Under the pieces are notes generated by a model that searched no databases, was not told the origin of the DNA, and worked only from the letters and a program-made list of their open reading frames with translations. 64,000 bases of DNA from Bacillota bacterium. Its GTDB lineage: Bacteria > Bacillota > Sulfobacillia > JAJZIM01. The position numbers were made by a program, and so were the translations under genes. The DNA is taken from the NCBI GenBank assembly GCA_021810565.1, contig JAJZIM010000008.1, positions 1-64,000 on the forward strand, given 5' to 3'. Of this stretch, positions 57,970 to 64,000 are shown one piece after another (the stretch's first letter is position 1; the number at the start of each line of letters is the position of its first letter).

Positions 57970-59360
57970 GCTGGCGGAGCTGATTCTAACACAGCTTCCC
58001 CTTCGGCGCAAGAGCCGCCCCACAGCCGCTCCAAGGCCGCCAGCACCTGCGGGTCCCACAGGGTGCCGGCACCCCGTCGCAGCACGGCCATGGCCTCCTC
58101 CCGGCTGAAGGCCGGCCGGTAGGGCCGCTCCTCCTGCAGGGCATGGAAGGCGTCCACCACCCCGACGATGCGGGCGCCCAGCGGGATATCCTCCCCGCGG
58201 CGCCCCTCGGGATAGCCCGAGCCGTCGTAGTGCTCGTGGTGGTGGCGCACGATGGGCACCACCCGCTCCATGCCCTCCATGCGCGCCACGATCCCGGCCC
58301 CGATCACGGGGTGGCGGCGCATGACCTCCCACTCCGCCTCGTCCAGAAGGCCTTGCTTGTTCAGCACCGCGCCGGGAATGCCGATCTTTCCCACGTCGTG
58401 CAGGATACCGCCCCAGCGCACCGCCTCCGCCTCTTCCGGTGCCAGCCCCAGCTGCTCGGCCAGGCGCGCCGCATCCGCGGCCATGCCGTCGCTGTGCCCG
58501 CCGGTGATGTGGTCCTTGGCCTCCACCGCGTTGGCCAGGGCCATCACCGCGCTCTCCCGCAGCCGGTTGAGCCGCCGCCAGTCCGAGCGCAACTCCTCCA
58601 GCATCCGTCCGAAGTCGGCGCTGAGGCTCTCCACCTCGTCCCGGGTGGCCAGCACGGGCACCTGAAGGTCCAAGCGTCCCGCGGCGACCTCCCGGGCGGC
58701 CCGCGCCAGCCGGCGCATGGGCACGGCGGTGGTCCAATGGACCATGGCCGCCTGCAGCAGCACCAGGAACAAAAGCACCCCGCCGCCGGCCAAGAGTCCC
58801 CACCGAAACTCGGCAGTCTCCCGCTCCAGGGCGGTCAGGGCGGCCTCGTTGCGCATGCGGATCAGGGAGGACAGGGCGTGCACCTGGTTTTGGAGGAAGC
58901 GGTAGCGCGCGAGCTCGGTGCCGTTGAGCAGGGCGTAGGCCTGGCGCACCTTCCCCCGGCTCAACAGGGCGAAGACCTGATCCTCCTGGGCGGCAAAGGC
59001 TGCGGCGTCCCGCCGCAAGAGGGCGTAGGCGCGATGATCGGAGGGCAGCACGTGGTAACCCAGCTCCTCCAGCGACGCCGAGAGCTCCCGCCGGGGCACC
59101 GCCGCATCGGCGGCCTCGGCCGCGGGACCGGACGCCCCCAGGGAGGCCGCCCGGAACTGGTCCACCCGCAACTCGGCCAAGTCGCCGCGGATTTGCCCCA
59201 GGTAGTACATGGCCATGACCTGGTTGTAGCCGGCGCGCAGGTCGGTCATGGCCGCGTCCTGGGCGCGCACCGCCAGGAAGCCCAGCCCCACGAGCACCAC
59301 CGTCAGGATGCTCACCGCCACCAGGTTCTTTGTGCTGAGGCTAAGACGCCACCGCGCCAT
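57960..59360 (-). CDS. HD-GYP-domain sensor protein (probable c-di-GMP phosphodiesterase)
   Basis: 466 aa. TM1 at residues ~12-31, an extracytoplasmic four-helix-bundle-like sensor (~35-185), TM2 ~187-210, HAMP-like linker (MRRLARAAREVAAGRLDLQVPVLATRDEVESLSADFGRML), then HD-GYP domain: AVEAKDHITGGHSDGMA, HD in GILHDVGKIGIP, HPVIGA, VRHHHEHYDGSGYPEG (GYP motif), PLGARIVGVVDAFHALQEERPYRP. All expected metal and GYP residues are present, so c-di-GMP breakdown is likely. The TAG stop lies inside the tRNA-Arg promoter-proximal region, overlapping the tRNA by 10 nt. Confidence 0.88.
   Translation of the reverse strand: MARWRLSLSTKNLVAVSILTVVLVGLGFLAVRAQDAAMTDLRAGYNQVMAMYYLGQIRGDLAELRVDQFRAASLGASGPAAEAADAAVPRRELSASLEELGYHVLPSDHRAYALLRRDAAAFAAQEDQVFALLSRGKVRQAYALLNGTELARYRFLQNQVHALSSLIRMRNEAALTALERETAEFRWGLLAGGGVLLFLVLLQAAMVHWTTAVPMRRLARAAREVAAGRLDLQVPVLATRDEVESLSADFGRMLEELRSDWRRLNRLRESAVMALANAVEAKDHITGGHSDGMAADAARLAEQLGLAPEEAEAVRWGGILHDVGKIGIPGAVLNKQGLLDEAEWEVMRRHPVIGAGIVARMEGMERVVPIVRHHHEHYDGSGYPEGRRGEDIPLGARIVGVVDAFHALQEERPYRPAFSREEAMAVLRRGAGTLWDPQVLAALERLWGGSCAEGEAVLESAPPARL
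57983..58011 (-). promoter_or_regulatory. Internal promoter of tRNA-Arg
   Basis: TTGCGC, 17-nt spacer, TAGAAT on the minus strand within the last codons of the HD-GYP gene, 13 nt before the tRNA 5' end. Confidence 0.55.
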
Positions 59361-59446
59361 GCCGTACCCCCGTTCCCGACCGTTACCACGCCTTTGTCAC
59401 ATTCGCCCTTGAAAGGCGCGGGACCTGCCGCAGGGCCGGCGAACGG

Positions 59447-59719
59447 CTAGCGCCGCTCCAGGAGCAGGAAGGCCCCCAACAGCACGAAGGCGGCCCCCGC
59501 CGCCACGCGAAGGAGGGATCCGGGCAGCCGCGCGGCCAGGAAGGCTCCCAGGGCCACCCCCAGCAGGGAGGAGGACACCAGGGCCAGCGCGGCCCCGGCG
59601 AACACCGCCGCGGGAGCCCGGTAGCGGGCCGCCAGGAGCAGCGTGGTCAGTTGGGTCTTGTCTCCCAGCTCCGCCAGGAACACCAGACCGAAGGCGGTGC
59701 CCAAAGCCCGCCATTCCAC
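59447..59719 (-). CDS. Half-size GDT1/UPF0016 (TMEM165) family protein
   Basis: 90 aa with three hydrophobic segments. The family motif E-x-G-D-K/R-T-x-L is present once: FLAELGDKTQLTTLLLA (res. ~15-31). Full GDT1 proteins contain two such repeats and export Mn2+ or Ca2+; this single-repeat form should work as a homodimer or with another half, none of which is visible nearby. GTG start after GGGGG. Lies between an HD-GYP gene and a PBP gene. Confidence 0.85.
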   Translation of the reverse strand: MEWRALGTAFGLVFLAELGDKTQLTTLLLAARYRAPAAVFAGAALALVSSSLLGVALGAFLAARLPGSLLRVAAGAAFVLLGAFLLLERR

Positions 59720-59767
59720 CCCATCACCCCCGCCACCCGTATATGTCGGCCCCGCCGGCGGATATGC

Positions 59768-61669
59768 TCAGGGCTTGCCCGCGGCGGTCGTGGGAGCCGG
59801 GGTGGTCTTGGTCGTGGTCTTGGTCGCCGCCGGCTTGGGCTTCGTCAGGTGGAAATAGTAGCGGTAGATGGCCTTGGCCACCGGCGCCACCTGCACCCCG
59901 TAGTACCCGCCCTCCACGTTCACTTCGACGGCGATTTGGGGGTTGTTGGCGGGGGCGTAGGACAGGTAGAAGGCGTTGTTGGGACCGTTGGTCTGGGCGG
60001 TGCCGGTCTTGCCCGCCACCGGGATGGGGAAGCCGGCAAAGACCCCGCCGGCGGTGCCCCCGATGTTGGTTAGGGAGGAGTCCATGGGACCGGGGTGGGT
60101 CTCCAGCTCCATGCCCCGGTGGATGGCCGCCCAGTCGGCCGCCGGCAGGGACACCCGGCCCGCCACCTGGGGATGGAACTGGCGCACCACCTGGCCGCCG
60201 GGGGCGATGATCTTTTGCACGATGTAGGGACGGTAGCGCACGCCGCTGTCGGCGATGGATGCCGCGTAGTCGGCCAGTTGCAGCACGGTGGCCTGGTCGA
60301 AGCCCTGGCCGATGGCCATGTTGTAGTTGTAGCCGGGGTACCAGGGATGGCCGAAGATCTGTTCCACCCAGGCGGCGCTGGGCACGAAGCCGGCGGTCTC
60401 CCCCGGCAGGTCGATGCCCGTGGGGTGGCCCAAACCCATGGCCCAAGCCCAGCGGGCCATGGCGTCGACCCCCGTGCGGTGACCCACGGCGTAGAAGAAG
60501 GTGTCGCAGGATTGGGCGATGGCCTTGGCCAGGTTGTTGGGCCCGGTGCTATAGGGCAGCCAGTTGTGGGGGTAGGGCGGACGCCAGTAGGTGGGCAGGC
60601 CCATGATGATGGTGCTGGGGGTGATGGCCCCCGAGGCCAGACCGGCCACCGCCGTGGCCAGCTTCCAGTTGGAGCCGGGGGCGTAGGCGTCGGAGATGGC
60701 CCGGTTCACCATGCGGGAGGGGTGGCTCACGATGATCTTGCCGATCTCCCGGTTCACCTGGGGGGTGCGCCGCTGGACGAAGAGGTTGGGGTTGTAGCTG
60801 GGCAGGTCCACCATGGCCAGCACCTGGCCGGTGTGCACGTCCAGCACCACCACCGACCCGGCGGTGGCCGGTCCCTTGGCCCCGAAGGTTCCCCGGATGT
60901 AGCTCATCTGCTTGGCCAGGGCCTGGTAGGCCACCTCCTGCAGACCCTGGCTGATGGTGAGCTGCAGGGTGTCCCCGGGCACCGGCGGCTTGCGGCCCAA
61001 GAGCTTGATGGGGTGACCAAGCCGGTTGACCTCCACCTCTTGACCGCCGGGCTTGCCCCGCAGGTAGGACTGGTACTGGAGTTCCAGGCCGGTCTGACCC
61101 ACGATGCTGGTCTGCCGGTAGTGCTGTCCCTTCCATGCCGCCAGTTGCTGCGGGCTGATGTCTCCCACGTAGCCGAATACCTGCGCCCCCACGTCCCCCA
61201 TGAGGTAGTCGCGCACCGGCTGCGGCTCCAGGAGGATGCCCGGCAGGGAGTTCTTGTGCTCCTCCAGGGCGGTGTATTCTCGGGCGGACAGGTCCAGGTG
61301 CAGCGGCACGGGGCCGTTGATCCCCCAGTGGCTGCGGGACAGTCTGCTCCACAATTTGGTGGTGCTCTGCCCGAAGATGGTGGCCAGCTCGGAGACCTCC
61401 GCCTGGGAGGGCTTCTTGCCCATGTTGAAATAGAAGGCGCCGGTCGCGATGCGGCTCGTCACCAGCACCTTGCCGGTATGGGAAACTATCTGACCCCGCG
61501 GGGCGGCGATGGGCAGCACCTCGATGGGGGTCTCCTCCGCCAGCCGTTTGTAGTGGGCGCCCTGCAGGATCTGCATGAAGGCCAGGCGGCCCAACAGCAG
61601 CACCAACACCAAGGCGATGGCCGCCCCCAGAAAGACGGCCCGACGGCTGAACAGCTCCTTCGTGACCAA
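59768..61669 (-). CDS. Penicillin-binding protein 2-type transpeptidase
   Basis: 633-aa class B PBP. One N-terminal membrane helix (AVFLGAAIALVLVLLLGRL), dimerisation/pedestal domain with APRGQIVSHTGKVL, RDYLMGDVGAQVFGYVGDIS, GQTGLELQYQSYLRG, then transpeptidase domain: SVVVLDVHTGQVLAMV, active Ser in YAPGSNWKL (SxxK), SCDTFFYAVG (SxD as in PBP2), and AGKTGTAQT (KTG). A Thr/Lys/Pro tail follows. Cross-links peptidoglycan in elongation. TTG start; an extended -10 promoter lies 20 nt upstream. No rodA or mreBCD adjoins, so mrdA is a functional guess only. Confidence 0.9.
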   Translation of the reverse strand: MVTKELFSRRAVFLGAAIALVLVLLLGRLAFMQILQGAHYKRLAEETPIEVLPIAAPRGQIVSHTGKVLVTSRIATGAFYFNMGKKPSQAEVSELATIFGQSTTKLWSRLSRSHWGINGPVPLHLDLSAREYTALEEHKNSLPGILLEPQPVRDYLMGDVGAQVFGYVGDISPQQLAAWKGQHYRQTSIVGQTGLELQYQSYLRGKPGGQEVEVNRLGHPIKLLGRKPPVPGDTLQLTISQGLQEVAYQALAKQMSYIRGTFGAKGPATAGSVVVLDVHTGQVLAMVDLPSYNPNLFVQRRTPQVNREIGKIIVSHPSRMVNRAISDAYAPGSNWKLATAVAGLASGAITPSTIIMGLPTYWRPPYPHNWLPYSTGPNNLAKAIAQSCDTFFYAVGHRTGVDAMARWAWAMGLGHPTGIDLPGETAGFVPSAAWVEQIFGHPWYPGYNYNMAIGQGFDQATVLQLADYAASIADSGVRYRPYIVQKIIAPGGQVVRQFHPQVAGRVSLPAADWAAIHRGMELETHPGPMDSSLTNIGGTAGGVFAGFPIPVAGKTGTAQTNGPNNAFYLSYAPANNPQIAVEVNVEGGYYGVQVAPVAKAIYRYYFHLTKPKPAATKTTTKTTPAPTTAAGKP

Positions 61670-61689
61670 AGGCCAACACCTCGCCCGCC

Positions 61690-61699
61690 ATTATAGCAC
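61690..61699 (-). promoter_or_regulatory. Extended -10 promoter of the PBP gene
   Basis: TGCTATAAT on the minus strand, 20 nt before the TTG start; no -35 match (AAAGAG at 17 nt), consistent with an extended -10 type. Confidence 0.5.
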
Positions 61700-61750
61700 G
61701 TCGGGGCGGCCCCTCTTTGCGCCGGCTCAGGTCTGCGGATCCGAAAAACT

Positions 61751-62182
61751 TCAGCGGTTGATCAGCACGGGAACCTTGGCCAACTGACTGACCCGGCTGC
61801 TGACGCTGCCGATGAGCAGGTTGTAGGCCTGGCCGTGGCCGCGGCTGCCGACCACGATCAGGTCGCAGCCCTCCTCCTCGGCCGTCTGACAGATGGTGGC
61901 CGCCACCGAGCCTTCCGCCAGCTTCCCCTGGGCCGCCACCCCTTCCCCGGCGGCCACGGCCACCGCCTCCTCCAGGATCTTGCGGTAGGCGTCCCGCACC
62001 TCCCGCAGCACCTCGTCGGTGACCACCGGCATGGACAGGGCGGTTCCCGCGAACAGGTTCTGGGGCACCACGGTCAGCACCAAGAGCTGGGAACCGCAAA
62101 GCTGGGCCAGGCGCGCGGCCTGTCCCACCGCCCGCGCGGCGCACTCGGAACCGTCCGAGGCCGCCAGGATCCGCTTGTACAT
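61751..62182 (-). CDS. Universal stress protein, UspA family
   Basis: 143 aa. YKRILAASDGSECAARAVGQAARLAQ at the start, EEEGCDLIVVGSRGHGQAYNLLIGSVSSRVSQLAKVPVLI at the end with the ATP-binding G-x2-G-x9-G-S pattern, so it belongs to the nucleotide-binding class. Its ATG overlaps the stop of the preceding 130-aa gene (TGATG), so translation is coupled. Confidence 0.93.
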   Translation of the reverse strand: MYKRILAASDGSECAARAVGQAARLAQLCGSQLLVLTVVPQNLFAGTALSMPVVTDEVLREVRDAYRKILEEAVAVAAGEGVAAQGKLAEGSVAATICQTAEEEGCDLIVVGSRGHGQAYNLLIGSVSSRVSQLAKVPVLINR

Positions 62183-62574
62183 CAGTCGTCCTCCACCCGT
62201 CGGGCGTCCACCCAGTCCTCGATGGCCTCCTCGCTGTAGCCGAAAAGCTTGCCCTCCACCCAATGGTAGAAGACCTGCCGATCCCCGGGCGCCACGTCCA
62301 GTACCTCGAGCTGCTCCTGGAGCCGCCGCCACACCCGCAGCACCGTCTCCTGATGGGCGTGGCGCACGAAATAGCAGGCCACACCCGCCGGGGCGGGGAA
62401 CTCCAGGTAGCGGATCCCCAGGTTCAGGGCCAGGTTCAAGAGATCGTTGCGCAGGGCGTTCAGCTGGGCGTCATCGACCGCGAAGTTGCCCAGGTGGGCC
62501 ACCGGCTTGATTCCTAAAGACACGCACTCCGCGTAGATCTGAGCCCGTCCCAGGTCCAGCTCCTTATGACCCAC
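62182..62574 (-). CDS. Conserved-looking protein of unknown function
   Basis: 130 aa, family not recognised. Soluble, mixed alpha/beta: GIKPVAHLGNFAVDDAQLNALRNDLLNLALNLGIRYLEFPAPAGVACYFVRHAHQETVLRVWRRLQEQLEVLDVAPGDRQ, then EGKLFGYSEEAIEDWVDAR. One Cys and several His are present, no clear metal motif. GTG start inside the last codons of fur, and 1-bp overlap with uspA: a fur-X-uspA mini-operon. A stress or metal link is inferred from this context only. Confidence 0.7.
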   Translation of the reverse strand: MGHKELDLGRAQIYAECVSLGIKPVAHLGNFAVDDAQLNALRNDLLNLALNLGIRYLEFPAPAGVACYFVRHAHQETVLRVWRRLQEQLEVLDVAPGDRQVFYHWVEGKLFGYSEEAIEDWVDARRVEDD

Positions 62575-63037
62575 GCCGCCCCACCTCCCCGCTTTCCCGT
62601 CGGCACTGGGCGCAGATCCCGTAGAACTTCAGCTGGTGGTCCAGCACCCGAAAGCCGGTGGTGCCCTCGATGGACGCCTCCAGGCTGTCCAGGAGGTCGT
62701 CGGCAAAGCCGGACACCTGGCCGCACTTGACGCAGATCAGGTGATGGTGGTGGTGCTGGTGGAGGTCCCCCTCCGACACCTCGTAGCGGGTGCACCCGTC
62801 CCCGAAATTGATCTTGTGCAGCACGTCCAGCCCCGAGAGCAGCTCCAGGGTGCGGTAGACCGTGGCCAAGCCGATCTCGGGATACTGGGTCTTCACCAGG
62901 CGGTACACGTCCTCCGCCGACAGGTGCTGCCCCGCGTGGTCCAAGAAGGCACGCAGAATGATCTGGCGCTGCGGGGTCAGCTTGTAGTCCTGCCCCTGCA
63001 ACCGATCGTAGATCTCCTGGAGCATGCCGCTGACCAC
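62564..63037 (-). CDS. Fur-family transcriptional regulator
   Basis: 157 aa. Winged helix: LQGQDYKLTPQRQIILRAFLDHAGQHLSAEDVYRLVKTQYPEIGLATVYRTLELLSGLDVLHKINF; metal part: HQHHHHHLICVKCGQVSGFADDLLDSLE and ICAQCRRESG with two CxxC for structural zinc. The HHHHH patch plus CxxC fits Fur/PerR/Zur; which metal cannot be read. GTG start 7 nt after GGGGGG. It has a consensus-type promoter. Confidence 0.93.
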   Translation of the reverse strand: MVSGMLQEIYDRLQGQDYKLTPQRQIILRAFLDHAGQHLSAEDVYRLVKTQYPEIGLATVYRTLELLSGLDVLHKINFGDGCTRYEVSEGDLHQHHHHHLICVKCGQVSGFADDLLDSLEASIEGTTGFRVLDHQLKFYGICAQCRRESGEVGRRGS

Positions 63038-63073
63038 ATCCTCGCCCCCCGGTTATCGCGGTTCTCAACCTCG

Positions 63074-63103
63074 ATTATACGTTTGCCCGGCGGCCCCTGT
63101 CAA
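63074..63103 (-). promoter_or_regulatory. Promoter of the fur operon
   Basis: TTGACA, 18-nt spacer, TATAAT, 37 nt before the fur GTG. Perfect hexamers. No obvious Fur/PerR box palindrome overlaps it. Confidence 0.75.
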
Positions 63104-63108
63104 CGCGG

Positions 63109-64000
63109 TCAGACCAGCAGGGCCAGGAGGGCCTTCTGGGCGTGCAGCCGGTTTTCCGCCTGGTCGAAGACGGCGGACGCGGGACCGTCGATGACCTCGG
63201 CCGCCACCTCCTCGCCCCGGTGGGCGGGCAGGCAGTGCAGAAAGACGGCGTCGGGCTTGGCCCGGCTCATCAGGGCGGCGTCCACCTGGTAGGGGCGAAA
63301 GGCCGCCCGGCGCCCCTCCCGCTCGCTCTCCTGGCCCATGCTGGTCCACACGTCGGTGTACACGGCGTCGGCCCCCGCCACCGCCGCCGCCGGGTCGGTG
63401 CCCACCTCCAGGCGCGCCCCGGTCTCCCGGGCGTCCTCCCGGGCCGCGCGCAACACCTCCGGGTCGGGGGCGAAACCCGGAGGATGGGCCACCCGCACGT
63501 CCACCCCCGTCTTGGCTCCGGCGAACAAGAGGGAGTGGGCCACGTTGTTGCCGTCCCCCACGTAGGAAAGCCGCAGCCCCGCCAGCTCTCCCTTGCGCTC
63601 CCGCAGGGTCAGCAGGTCCGCCAAGGCCTGGCAGGGGTGCAGCCGGTCGGTCAGGCCGTTAATCACCGGCACCGTCGCGTGGCGGGCCAGCTCCTCCGCC
63701 TCGGCGTGGGCGAAGGTGCGGATCATGACCGCCGCCACGTAGCGGGACAGCACCCGCGCCGTATCGGCGACGGTCTCTCCCCGGCCCAGCTGCAGGTCGG
63801 CCGCGTTCAGATACAGGGGCTGTCCCCCCAACTGGCCCACCGCCACCTCGAAGGAGATCCGGGTGCGGGTGGAGGGCTTCTGGAACACCAGGGCCACCGC
63901 CTTGCCCCTAAGCGGATGACAATCGGCCCCCTGATCCCCTTTGAGCTGGGCGGCCAAGTCCAAAAGGAGCGCGACCTCGGCCGGGGTGAAGTCGTGCAGG
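63109..64000 (-). CDS. argF: Ornithine carbamoyltransferase, 5' end beyond window
   Basis: About 296 codons visible; the frame continues past the window edge (LHDFTPAEVALLLDLAAQLK is encoded to base 64000, the true N-terminus lies outside). Carbamoyl-phosphate loop FQKPSTRTRISFEVAV, HPCQALADLLTL, DVWTSMGQE and HCLPAHRGEEV are diagnostic. Makes citrulline from ornithine in arginine synthesis. The SMG loop (ornithine binding) distinguishes it from aspartate carbamoyltransferase. The ORF-track start at 63963 is artificial. Confidence 0.95.
   Translation of the reverse strand, partial: LHDFTPAEVALLLDLAAQLKGDQGADCHPLRGKAVALVFQKPSTRTRISFEVAVGQLGGQPLYLNAADLQLGRGETVADTARVLSRYVAAVMIRTFAHAEAEELARHATVPVINGLTDRLHPCQALADLLTLRERKGELAGLRLSYVGDGNNVAHSLLFAGAKTGVDVRVAHPPGFAPDPEVLRAAREDARETGARLEVGTDPAAAVAGADAVYTDVWTSMGQESEREGRRAAFRPYQVDAALMSRAKPDAVFLHCLPAHRGEEVAAEVIDGPASAVFDQAENRLHAQKALLALLV

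Noticed and set aside
60480-60520. Loss of the SxN motif in the PBP (SCD instead)
   Set aside because: PBP2-type enzymes naturally have SxD at this place, so it is not a defect.

Overview
The window reads as a chromosomal segment of a very high-GC, deep-branching bacterium of the Bacillota type (Thermaerobacter/Symbiobacterium/Sulfobacillus-like; the exact lineage is inferred, not proven). The reasons are the Gram-positive gene order argF-fur-rpmG-trnW-secE-nusG-rplKAJL-rpoBC-L7Ae-rpsLG-fusA-tuf followed by the whole S10/spc/alpha cluster with a KOW protein beside infA, then ecfA1-ecfA2-ecfT-truA. A stand-alone smpB/ssrA pair, a gap-pgk-tpi-gpmI-eno operon, zinc-ribbon forms of S4, S14 and L33, and very frequent GTG/TTG start codons also fit.

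Layout. (1) 1-3.77 kb is a decayed accessory zone ending at the 3' end of a tRNA-Pro gene. It holds a truncated topoisomerase III, a DUF4338/DruA-like fragment, HD-GYP and tyrosine-recombinase remnants on opposite strands, the 3' end of a group II intron (maturase tail plus domains V/VI), and two apparently intact nucleotidyltransferase genes, one fused to a HEPN-like helical domain. (2) 3.8-8.5 kb holds housekeeping genes on the minus strand: metallophosphoesterase, rdgB, rph, an MBL hydrolase, a glutamate racemase with an altered active site, tmRNA, smpB and secG. (3) 8.5-14.3 kb is the lower-glycolysis operon with a consensus-like promoter before gap. (4) 14.5-24.2 kb is accessory and envelope content: DUF948/YtxH proteins, a tandem pair of rhodanese lipoproteins that share a 5' hairpin, an IS256-family remnant between them, a hypothetical lipoprotein, an M29 aminopeptidase divergent from an MFS transporter, an ECF sigma / membrane partner / SIMPL lipoprotein cluster, HxlR facing a 51-residue Cys-rich zinc-ribbon protein missing from the ORF track, and a class III dioxygenase-like (MEMO/LigB) protein. 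(5) 24.2-57.9 kb is one nearly unbroken minus-strand run of translation and transcription genes, with the ECF transporter energy module and truA at its 3' end. (6) 57.9-64 kb holds tRNA-Arg, an HD-GYP sensor, a half-size GDT1/UPF0016 transporter, a PBP2-type transpeptidase, UspA, an unrecognised 130-aa protein, Fur and an argF gene that runs off the window.

How the parts work together. Consensus-like sigma-A promoters can be read before gap, secG, smpB, tRNA-Pro, tRNA-Arg, rpmG/secE/nusG, rpoB and fur. The L10 leader shows an attenuator hairpin, and rplL has an unusual hairpin between a strong Shine-Dalgarno sequence and its start codon. The best candidates for new biology are the duplicated rhodanese lipoproteins with their conserved leader, the Cys-to-Ser racemase, the EcfA1 subunit without a Q-loop glutamine, the rplL structured spacer, and the MNT-HEPN fusion in the tRNA-Pro accessory zone. 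All domain calls rest on motif recognition by eye; no database search was run.
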